From Paenibacillus sp. MMS18-CY102 (GTDB lineage: Bacteria; Bacillota; Bacilli; Paenibacillales; Paenibacillaceae), in NCBI RefSeq assembly GCF_009789195.1, contig NZ_WSTC01000020.1:1-64000 (forward strand): a DNA stretch of 64,000 nucleotides, in the 5' to 3' direction. Made by a program: the position numbers and the translations under genes. Position 1 is the first letter of the stretch, and each line of letters starts with the position of its first letter. A model generated the notes under the pieces. That model saw only the letters and a program-made list of their open reading frames with translations, made no database searches and was not told where the DNA came from. Shown here in pieces: positions 35,201 through 41,966 of the stretch.

Positions 35201-37775
35201 GCGATACGCCGCTGCCGCCAATGTATAACTCGCCCGGCACCCCAATCGGGGCCGGATGATGGTGTGCATCCAGCACGTAAGCTTGCACATTGCCAATCGG
35301 TTTACCGATCGGAACCATGCTATTGCCCGCATGCTCCTTCAGTTCGCTCGGCAGTGGATACGCCATGGCCGATACCGTCGTTTCGGTAGGGCCATAATGG
35401 TTCTGTATATCGCAGCTCGGCCGAAGCTTTCTAATTTTCGCAACCGTTTCCCAGCTTAGCCCTTCTCCAGCAAGGATAAGCGTTCGGTGAGGAATGACAT
35501 GCTCCGGCTGCTCGGCGCTCATGAGCACTTCAAAATGGCTCGGCACCACTTTCATAATATCTATGCGATGCTTCTGGAAATAATCCGCAACCCCATCGGG
35601 ATCACAGGAGCGTTCATATGTTAAGACATGAAGCGTACCGCCTGTGCATAATGCGCCATAAATGTTGGTCGTGCCCAGATCGGCAGCAAACGTGGACGCC
35701 AGCGCATAGCTGAGCGGCTCCTGAATGTTTAGATGCTTCGTTATGCCAAGGATGTAGTTATGGAACTGGCGAAGCTCGACGCCAACCCCCTTGGGCATGC
35801 CTGTCGTCCCCGAGGTGAAAATCATGTACATCAGGTCGTCAGGCGTTGTGCGAATAGCTGGATTCTCGCCGCTCATGCTTTCGTAACTGCGCCGGTCCCT
35901 GTCATAATCGAGCAACGCTGCCCCTTGCGGATCAATATCTGCCGAGAGCTTGGCCTGTGTAATCAGCACGCGCATGCCCGATGCTTGAATCATATACTGG
36001 ACTCGGTCTTTCGGATACGAAGGGTCGATTGGCACATAAGCGCCACCCGCCTTAAGCACCGCCAGCATGGCGATGGCCACATCCGCCGTCCGCTCCATGA
36101 AGATGCCCACGGCCTGGCCAGGACCGACCTGCTGTGCAATCAAATAATGGGCCAGTTGATTGGCGCGCCTATTCATTTCGGCATAGGTGAACGATCGCCC
36201 CTCGCATGCCAAGGCGGCCCGTTGGGGATGGCGATCCGCCTGCGCCTCAATGGCAGCTACAAGATGGTAGCCGGGATCATGGGGCAACTTCGTTTCATTC
36301 CATAACACAGCAATCTGTTCCTTCTCCGCCTCTGGCATCAACGGAATGTTCACGATAGCCTGTTCGGGGTCCATGCAAGCCTGCTCCAGCAGATGAGTGT
36401 AATGCCCCAGCATGCGCGCAATCGTTGCCTCTTCGAAAATATCAGTGCTGTATTCTGCATGAACAATGCCAGGCGATATCGAGAACGTCAAATCGAATTT
36501 CGAGGAATCCGTGTTCCGGGATCCGAAAAACTGCATTGGCAGCTCCTCGGTTTCTTCTCCCCACATATGCATATTTTGCAATACGAGCATGACCTGAAAT
36601 AAAGGGCTATGGCTCATATTCCGTTCCAGATGGAGCGGCTCCATGATTTTATCCAACGGCAGGTCTTGATGCTCGGAAGCTTCGACCGTCAACCGTTTGA
36701 CCTGCTTTGCTGTTTCCCTGAAACTTGCCTGCTCATCGAGCTGGATGCGAATCGGCAATGTGTTTACGAAGAAGCCAACGTTTCGCTCAATCTCTTCTCG
36801 ATTGCGGCTGGCAATAGGCGACCCGATGATGATATCGGACTGCCCCGAGTAGCGGGAGAGCAGAATGGCGTAAGCCGCCATCATCGCCATGTAGAGGGTA
36901 ACATCCTCCTCTTGGCAAAACCGCTTAATGGCGGCTTCTGCCCCTTTGCCGATTGGGCGCTGGATATCCGCACCCCGCATGCTCTTCACAGGAGGCCGCG
37001 GTTTATCCGTGGGAAGCTCCAGTACGGGAATGTCCCCTTGGAACTTCTCACACCAGTAATCCTGATGATAACGAAGCACATCGCCAATCAGGTAGTTTCG
37101 CTGCCAAGAGGCAAAATCAGCGTATTGAACAGGGAGTTCCGGCAGCTCCAGTGGCTTATTGCGGGTATACGCCGTATAAGCCTGCATAATTTCATCCTGA
37201 ATGATGCCGATCGACCAGCCATCGCATGCGATATGGTGAACGTTTAGAAGTAAAGTGTGCTCGTCCGGGTTCAGCGTGAAGAGATAAGCTTTGATCGGAA
37301 ATTGCTGCTCCAGCCGAAAAGGCTCAAGCGCCTTCTCTTTGATTAGGGCGTCCCGCTTCCGTCTCTTCTCCTCTTGGGGAAGCTGCTGCAGATCAATGAC
37401 CTGCAAGCCAATCGGCGAGAACGGATGCACGGTTTGAACAGGCTCTTCCTCCACCGTATGATACGTAGTGCGCAACACTTCATGGCGCTCGATGATCGTA
37501 TGGACCGCCTTTTCGAGCAATGCCGCCTCTACTTCCCGCTGAAATTCAAATACGCATGGGATATTATATGAGGGGCTGTCCGGCTCCCATTGATGCACAA
37601 ACCATAAGCGTTGCTGCGAATAAGACAGCGGAAACCGATTCTCGCCAGCTTCACGCGGTTGCGGCAAGATCTTCTGATGCGGCTGCTTGCTGGCCATCTT
37701 GGATTTGATCTGATCCAGCAGTTGCTGCCGCTTGTCGGGGGGCAGTTGATTGATCCGCTCCAATAAAACGTTCAA
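32202..37775 (-). CDS. NRPS module C-A-T-TE fused to a C-terminal MFS transporter
   Basis: An 1857-residue fusion. Domains: docking-like helix (1-30, LLERINQLPPDKRQQLLDQI), condensation domain (about 45-480, active site HHIACDGWS near 182), adenylation domain (about 500-1000, core motifs IFTSGTTGMPKG, YGPTETTV, YRTGD, NGKVD), carrier domain (LGGDSFK, Ser near 1054), and thioesterase (about 1105-1345). The thioesterase nucleophile motif is GHCVGG, so Cys1185 replaces the usual Ser; Asp (GERDRA) and His (AGHYF) remain. An Ala-rich linker leads to a complete MFS transporter (about 1400-1805). The A domain has Ala697 (TFAADLG) where the amino-group-binding Asp235 is normally found, so its substrate is not predicted. 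The start is TTG after AGGTGAGG. Confidence 0.88.
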   Translation of the reverse strand: MNVLLERINQLPPDKRQQLLDQIKSKMASKQPHQKILPQPREAGENRFPLSYSQQRLWFVHQWEPDSPSYNIPCVFEFQREVEAALLEKAVHTIIERHEVLRTTYHTVEEEPVQTVHPFSPIGLQVIDLQQLPQEEKRRKRDALIKEKALEPFRLEQQFPIKAYLFTLNPDEHTLLLNVHHIACDGWSIGIIQDEIMQAYTAYTRNKPLELPELPVQYADFASWQRNYLIGDVLRYHQDYWCEKFQGDIPVLELPTDKPRPPVKSMRGADIQRPIGKGAEAAIKRFCQEEDVTLYMAMMAAYAILLSRYSGQSDIIIGSPIASRNREEIERNVGFFVNTLPIRIQLDEQASFRETAKQVKRLTVEASEHQDLPLDKIMEPLHLERNMSHSPLFQVMLVLQNMHMWGEETEELPMQFFGSRNTDSSKFDLTFSISPGIVHAEYSTDIFEEATIARMLGHYTHLLEQACMDPEQAIVNIPLMPEAEKEQIAVLWNETKLPHDPGYHLVAAIEAQADRHPQRAALACEGRSFTYAEMNRRANQLAHYLIAQQVGPGQAVGIFMERTADVAIAMLAVLKAGGAYVPIDPSYPKDRVQYMIQASGMRVLITQAKLSADIDPQGAALLDYDRDRRSYESMSGENPAIRTTPDDLMYMIFTSGTTGMPKGVGVELRQFHNYILGITKHLNIQEPLSYALASTFAADLGTTNIYGALCTGGTLHVLTYERSCDPDGVADYFQKHRIDIMKVVPSHFEVLMSAEQPEHVIPHRTLILAGEGLSWETVAKIRKLRPSCDIQNHYGPTETTVSAMAYPLPSELKEHAGNSMVPIGKPIGNVQAYVLDAHHHPAPIGVPGELYIGGSGVSRGYIHNPELNESRFLLNPFRKGSGEQLYRTGDRVKWLPDGNIEILGRMDRQIKIRGFRIELGEIESAITACPFVKDAAVLVKEDRKGDKRIAAYLVFEPAHSCEAPLTELKKILKQKLPEYMIPTYMMEMEGLPLTPNGKVDQALLSSMELSLAPSPSSALEPETETEKSILAIWKDVLELDVIGMEDSFFELGGDSFKALKAVRRLGDWIGIMDFFKHPTIRSMAEYMDSGQQAEHGLIHRLTSQSNQETVHVSFVCVPYAGGSAITYQPLAAQMPEGIALYAVDIPGHEYTRKSEELLSIQEVARMCVDEMAASIQGQIVLYGHCVGGALTVEIARELEARELPLQRVFLGGTFPIARMPGRLFNLFSKLFPSDRSMSNKSYHEFLKALGGFTEVDDMAERDFMIRCLRHDARESENYYTMAYSESRWNKLKAPITCIVGERDRATEFYEERFKEWEYFSERVDLAIVPQAGHYFLKHQAKLLSEMMGVAIQASSPTREANAEWMLAEQAIASGAEQAAAARHADSAALSSNRKQKKSAVPNLRMFMIVVIGQLLSVFGSGLTGIAVGVWIFSQTGAVSDFAAISAASLIPGILALPFAGAIVDRYDRRLVMLYSDIMMALPLIALAILMATNSLEVWHIYITSAISSVTRSFHRPAFVASMTQIIPKQYLGHANGIVQLAGATSELIAPLIGVALYAWIGMTNIFLLDLVSFAFAIISLAMIRFPNTLFHRQEEPFFKEMLMGWKFIARRPALLYMIAFFLIGNILFGLATVLIQPLVLSFGSPNDLATVSMLGAIGTMAGGLVMSLWGGTARRATGMVGFVILEGFFMIIAGLQPSLISTAVGIFGLWFSVTLVNAHWQALIQSKVGLELQGRVFATNQMIAMSSMPVGYLLAGVLADSVFGKAMSESGFLADLFGPIIGTGAGRGIGLLIICVGVLVMVWSTIGFNFKPLRYMEDSLEDAIPGAEIADKDTLQSKLDHRIAGKAVAFKENNVSA

Positions 37776-37782
37776 GCGCTCC

Positions 37783-39093
37783 TCACCTGCCTTCCTTCAA
37801 GGATGCCAGCAGCAATTCCCTTTTCTCCGGCGGGAGCGAGCGGATGCGATCCCACATCTTGTGCTTAACTGCATCCGTTTCGGATACAAATTCAGATGCA
37901 TGAACGATCTTCTTTTTCACAGTGTCGATCAATTGTTGAAAATATTGCTCGAAAGGCTCGATGCCCAGCTTAGCATGGAATGCTGCTGCTTCCTCATAGG
38001 AGATCTGCGACAGCTGCTCATAGTGAGATCGATCCGTCGTGAGCTTTCGCAATGCTTCGGCCCACGGCTCAATGTCTTGCTTGGGTACGATTGGCCTTGG
38101 AATGACGGTTGAGAGCAGATAGGACGTGTTATATTTTTCAATTGGCTTAACAGGGAGCAGGTAGTCAAGGCCCATCTTCGCTTCTGGAATGCCGCCGATC
38201 CGGCTCGCAATGACAGGAATGCCGCGCAGCATCGCTTCTGTCACCACCTGCCCGAACGATTCCCCCCACAAGGATGGCATCAGGAACACTTTTGTTTGTT
38301 TATAAATGTCGTTAATATCCTCTGAAGGCTTAAGAATCGTAATATTCGGCAAAGCTTTCATCTCATCTATTTCCTCTGCCGAGGTCGCCCATGTCGGAAC
38401 AGCTGCAAACGATAGCTCCGGCATTGCCTTCGCCAGCCCGATGAAGATCGAAAAGCCTTTAATTGCCGAAGGATTAATAACCGTAATGTACTTATTATCG
38501 AAACCAGCCAGATTAGGGAACGGTCCTTTGCCGTAAGATGGGAAGTAGATCACTTTCGAATCGAGACCGCCATGTTCCAGTGTGTAATCCTGCAAATACT
38601 TACTGACGGATACGATGCCATCGAGCTTTTTCAACATCGGAATATCCGCAGGCTTCACTTGGTAGCTCTCCGGGCCGAACGGCAGCAAGGTCTGGCTATG
38701 CGACAAGAGGACAGTTCTAACCCCCGTCTCCAACACCGCTTCGAGCATTAATTGGTTATGGGTTAGCTCAGACACAATCGTGATGTCAGGCTGAAGCTCT
38801 TTGATTTTGGCGCGAATGAAGGAATAGATTTGGAAAAAGCTATTGATCGTGTACGCCACGACCTTATTTTTTTGGATGCATATCAGGTCCTTGTTCTCCT
38901 CTAGCACCTCAAACTCATTCGCCTCGCGCTTTTTCTGAAAATACTCTTTGAAGCCTTGCACATCCGCAGATGGCGTTATAACGAAACATTCATGGCCGCG
39001 CTCCGCTAATCCCTCCATCAAAATACGATTCGCCTTGTGGGCGCCCCCCCACGGATATAAGTAGTCCATGTTCTGGATGAGCAAAATTTTCAT
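37783..39093 (-). CDS. family 4 glycosyltransferase with an NRPS-like C-terminal tail
   Basis: A 436-residue GT-B glycosyltransferase. The N-terminal Rossmann half begins MKILLIQNMDYLYPWGGAHK. The donor-binding half has PSLWGESFGQVVTEAMLRGIPVIAS, the E-x7-E motif typical of GT4. The last 20 or so residues (RIRSLPPEKRELLLASLKEG) closely resemble the first residues of the next protein (RINQLPPDKRQQLLDQIKS). The start is ATG 39093, after AAAGTGAGG. It lies between the two NRPS genes in one operon, ending 7 bp before the large NRPS. It probably glycosylates the carrier-bound or released peptide, and the tail may dock it on the synthetase. Confidence 0.85.
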   Translation of the reverse strand: MKILLIQNMDYLYPWGGAHKANRILMEGLAERGHECFVITPSADVQGFKEYFQKKREANEFEVLEENKDLICIQKNKVVAYTINSFFQIYSFIRAKIKELQPDITIVSELTHNQLMLEAVLETGVRTVLLSHSQTLLPFGPESYQVKPADIPMLKKLDGIVSVSKYLQDYTLEHGGLDSKVIYFPSYGKGPFPNLAGFDNKYITVINPSAIKGFSIFIGLAKAMPELSFAAVPTWATSAEEIDEMKALPNITILKPSEDINDIYKQTKVFLMPSLWGESFGQVVTEAMLRGIPVIASRIGGIPEAKMGLDYLLPVKPIEKYNTSYLLSTVIPRPIVPKQDIEPWAEALRKLTTDRSHYEQLSQISYEEAAAFHAKLGIEPFEQYFQQLIDTVKKKIVHASEFVSETDAVKHKMWDRIRSLPPEKRELLLASLKEGR

Positions 39094-39142
39094 GCCATAT
39101 AGCCTCACTTTCTAAAATATGTTTCTCTGCTATCGGCAGAAA

Positions 39143-40993
39143 TTAGTTGCGCTCAAGCTGCTCTAGTTCCAGCAACATCTTCTCCAGCTCAGACGAATCG
39201 ATTTGCTCTAATTGATATTGCTCAATTGCCGAAGCGGTTTGTTCAATGGTCGGCTTTGCACCGAATATGACGTAGAGCGGGATTTCCATGCCGAGATAGC
39301 TGCGGATGCGGGAAACGATTTGGGTCGCCATTAGCGACTGGCCTCCCAGCTCGAAGAAGTTATCGTATATGCCCACTTTATCGAGATGCAGAATTTCACT
39401 CCAAATGTTAGACAATGCCTGCTCCAGCTCATTGCGCGGCGCTGTATAGCTAGACTCAAGTTCAGGGCGCATATCATCGATAGGCGGAAGCAAATTTCGG
39501 TCGATCTTGCCGTTGGCCGTGATGGCGAAGCTATCCACGTACATGAATCTTGCTGGAATCATATAGGACGGAAGCAACGACTCCAAATAACTGCGAATCT
39601 GGCTAATGTTTGGCTTCGTTGCAGCGCTTGGTTGCACATAAGCATGGATCGCATTTTTCTCGTAATGATAGAGGACAACAGCTTCTTGCAGCTGCGGATG
39701 GTCCCGTAAGGAATGCTCCACTTCCCCAAGCTCGATGCGAACGCCAGCTACTTTAATCTGATTGTCTTCTCTCCCCATCCATTCGAGGCTCCCATTCGCA
39801 TTCAACCGGCAAATATCGCCCGTTCGATACAGCCGGCCGCTAAAGCCGTCCTTGAACGGATTAGGGATAAAATGCTTGTCCGTTAAGGAAGGCTCGTTTA
39901 AGTAGCCTCTAGCCAACCCTACACTGGAAAGATAAAGCTCACCGGTTTTGCCTTGGGCCACCGGGTTCAATTGCGCGTCGAGCAAATAAACGGCCACGCC
40001 GTTCATCGGGCTGCCTAATGGCACCGTATCGGTGGCTTGGCTGCAAGTATGCATCGTAGCGCATACCGTTGCTTCGGAAGGGCCATAGGCATTAACCAAA
40101 TTCACTTTGGAGCTCCAATAGTGAACCAGCTTTTTCGTGCAGGCTTCCCCTGCGCTTACAATCGTTTTGAGCGCTGGCAAATCGTTCTGCGACAGCGTTG
40201 CAAGAACGGATGGCGTTAACGTAACGACGCTAATCTCTTGCTCGATCATGTACTGATAAAGCTCTTCACCAACAAACGTTCCCTCTTGCGGCAGCAGGAC
40301 GAGCGCTGCTCCGGCAACTAGCGTCGTCAATATTTCAGACACAGATGCATCGAATGTGAAAGCTGCATATTGCAGCACTCTGTCCTGCTCGTTTAATTGG
40401 AATGCAGCGATCTGCTCTTGCACTAGATTAGGGAGGCCGCGATGCTCAATCATGACGCCTTTTGGCTTGCCGGTCGAACCGGATGTATAGATCACATAGG
40501 CCAGGTCAGAAGCAGCAGGGCGGACGGAAGGACGGGTGGAAGATTCCTGCTGTACCTGGTGCCATTCCGAATCTAAAGAAATGCATTGAAGTGAAGCCTC
40601 ATGCTTGCATTCAGCAACGGTCTCTTCCAATTTGGAGCTAGTTAGCAGGATGCTGAGCTTCGTTTCTTTTATAATATGGGCGATCCGTTCGGCCGGATAA
40701 GCGGATGTTAGCGGAACGTAGGCTGCACCAGCTTTCAATACTGCAAGCATGGAGACGACCATATCTGGCGAACGGTCCTGATAAATACCGATAATCGAAT
40801 CGCGCGCAACCCCTTTTTGAATCAAGTAATGGGCCAGTTGGTTGGACTTCCCGTCGATTTGCCGATAGGTATAAAGGTCCTCCCCTTGCGTGATGCAGAC
40901 GGCATCCGGGTTCCGCTCGACAGTTTGTTGGAAAAGCTCGCAAATGCTCGCTAATTGACGGGCAGTGGCATTTAGCCCTTCTTCTAGTTTCAT
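39143..40993 (-). CDS. NRPS initiation module, A-T, tyrosine-type code
   Basis: A 616-residue stand-alone loading module with no condensation domain. Adenylation core motifs are YTSGSTGKPKG, NAYGPSEAT, LYRTGD and NGKIDRNLL. The carrier domain has LGGQSLMA. The specificity residues aligned to GrsA Phe-A give D-A-S-T-V-A-A-V-C, which I recall as a listed tyrosine code. The C-terminus (DSSELEKMLLELEQLERN) is an acidic helix of the kind that docks with a partner NRPS. ATG 40993 follows GGAGAAGAGGG. It is the first large gene of an operon with the GT4 and the C-A-T-TE-MFS protein, so the peptide should start with Tyr or a related aromatic residue. Confidence 0.88.
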   Translation of the reverse strand: MKLEEGLNATARQLASICELFQQTVERNPDAVCITQGEDLYTYRQIDGKSNQLAHYLIQKGVARDSIIGIYQDRSPDMVVSMLAVLKAGAAYVPLTSAYPAERIAHIIKETKLSILLTSSKLEETVAECKHEASLQCISLDSEWHQVQQESSTRPSVRPAASDLAYVIYTSGSTGKPKGVMIEHRGLPNLVQEQIAAFQLNEQDRVLQYAAFTFDASVSEILTTLVAGAALVLLPQEGTFVGEELYQYMIEQEISVVTLTPSVLATLSQNDLPALKTIVSAGEACTKKLVHYWSSKVNLVNAYGPSEATVCATMHTCSQATDTVPLGSPMNGVAVYLLDAQLNPVAQGKTGELYLSSVGLARGYLNEPSLTDKHFIPNPFKDGFSGRLYRTGDICRLNANGSLEWMGREDNQIKVAGVRIELGEVEHSLRDHPQLQEAVVLYHYEKNAIHAYVQPSAATKPNISQIRSYLESLLPSYMIPARFMYVDSFAITANGKIDRNLLPPIDDMRPELESSYTAPRNELEQALSNIWSEILHLDKVGIYDNFFELGGQSLMATQIVSRIRSYLGMEIPLYVIFGAKPTIEQTASAIEQYQLEQIDSSELEKMLLELEQLERN

Positions 40994-41037
40994 TATTTTC
41001 CCTCTTCTCCATATAATTTCTGAAAATTCTGAACAAT

Positions 41038-41076
41038 TTACTCATAAACGTTTACGAATTGCGCACAAATACTCAT
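41038..41076 (-). CDS. 12-residue upstream ORF (possible leader peptide)
   Basis: The minus strand reads AAGGAGGAGAAGGGG directly followed by ATG and eleven further codons to TAA (MSICAQFVNVYE). The ribosome site (AAGGAGG, 8-nt spacing) is the best in the neighbourhood and much better than needed for chance. It ends 44 bp before the NRPS start. It may be a leader peptide controlling the NRPS operon, or a small peptide of its own. I have no family match. Confidence 0.4.
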   Translation of the reverse strand: MSICAQFVNVYE

Positions 41077-41346
41077 CCCCTTCTCCTCCTTACGATCTAC
41101 TAGGAAGAGTTTTCTATAATTAACAATGGTAATGTGAAATGTAAATGTCGACAAGTCGGATCTTACTGAGAATATGTGTATTATTACGATCCACTGAATT
41201 AAAACGTTTTCAATTGAGCAGCCGGTCCTATTGCGGTTTTGTTAGCCTGGTAGTTACACGATTTTGAATGGACTATTGCGGTGTTACGCACGGCTGACGG
41301 AGGCGGAGCTTTGAGACAAATTAGCGCCCTCGGCAGTTGGTATTTC

Positions 41347-41529
41347 TAACGGACTCCAGCGCCGCTATTTGGCGGAAATTCCGCCTTTTGAAAATCTAAC
41401 GGACCGTAGCGCCGTTATTTGAGCAATTTAGCGTGATTTGGCGCGGTTTTCAACGAAATAACGCCCCTGGAGTCCGTTAGCCTGACAAATCAGCGATTTT
41501 GCACCAAAAAAGGGCCATACGGTCCGTTA
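41347..41529. repeat. 183-bp four-hairpin element, copy C
   Basis: Direct units begin at 41347 and 41397. Inverted units end at 41479 and 41529. It is very similar along its whole length to copy D 383 bp away, including the spacer palindrome GGCGGAAATTCCGCC between the direct units. Unit cores: CTCCAGCG with CTCCAGGG, and CCGTAGCG with CCGTATGG, so here unit one matches unit three and unit two matches unit four. Confidence 0.88.
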
Positions 41530-41603
41530 GCGTGCTCGCATGGGATGACAATGGGCGTGCAAAGGTGCGAGCGGGGCTCGTTTGACAAGTACAAATCTAA
41601 ACC

Positions 41604-41628
41604 AAAAAAGCCATGGTTCCCCATGGCT
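41604..41628 (-). terminator. intrinsic terminator between repeat copies C and D
   Basis: AGCCATGG (41609-41616) pairs with CCATGGCT (41621-41628) over a TTCC loop. TTTTTTGG follows on the minus strand. It probably ends the RADAR transcript, some 340 bp after rdrB and beyond repeat D. Confidence 0.75.
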
Positions 41629-41729
41629 TATGGTCTATAATTACTTACGGTTCTCCGCAGCTATCTGCGTCCCCTTCCCGCGGCCTTCAACGCTCCCTTT
41701 TCACACATGCGAACTGCCGCACTAAATTT

Positions 41730-41912
41730 TAACGGACTCCAGCGCCGTTATTCGGCGGAAATTCCGCTTTTTAAAATTCTAACGGACCGCAGCGCCGTTA
41801 TTTGAGCAATTTGGCGTGATTGAGCGCGGTTTTCAACGAAATAACGCCCCTGGAGTCCGTTAGCCAGACAAACCAGCGATTTTGCATCAAATAAGGGCCG
41901 TACGGTCCGTTA
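41730..41912. repeat. 183-bp four-hairpin element, copy D
   Basis: Direct units begin at 41730 and 41780. Inverted units end at 41862 and 41912. Near-identical to copy C, with scattered substitutions. It lies 55 bp past the rdrB stop. Confidence 0.88.
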
Positions 41913-41966
41913 GCGGCCCGTTTAGCCTGCTCGCATGAGAAGGCTAAACACGTGCAGCGGCGTATG

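Larger units (their letters stand above)
40994..41966. other. long non-coding region between the NRPS operon and rdrB
   Basis: Going along the minus strand it contains repeat element D, a strong terminator (41604-41628), repeat element C, an AT-rich promoter-like stretch near 41110-41220 and a 12-codon upstream ORF before the NRPS start. No larger gene is supported; open frames crossing the repeats have no family resemblance. Confidence 0.6.

Noticed and set aside
32202-37775. NRPS-MFS fusion as an artefact of two adjacent genes
   Set aside because: The frame is continuous through an Ala-rich linker with no stop and no internal ribosome site that I can see before the MFS part.
40638-41045. 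Open frame of 135 codons overlapping the NRPS start
   Set aside because: It is the shifted frame of the A-T module's coding sequence and has no family resemblance; its ATG overlaps the stop of the 12-codon ORF.
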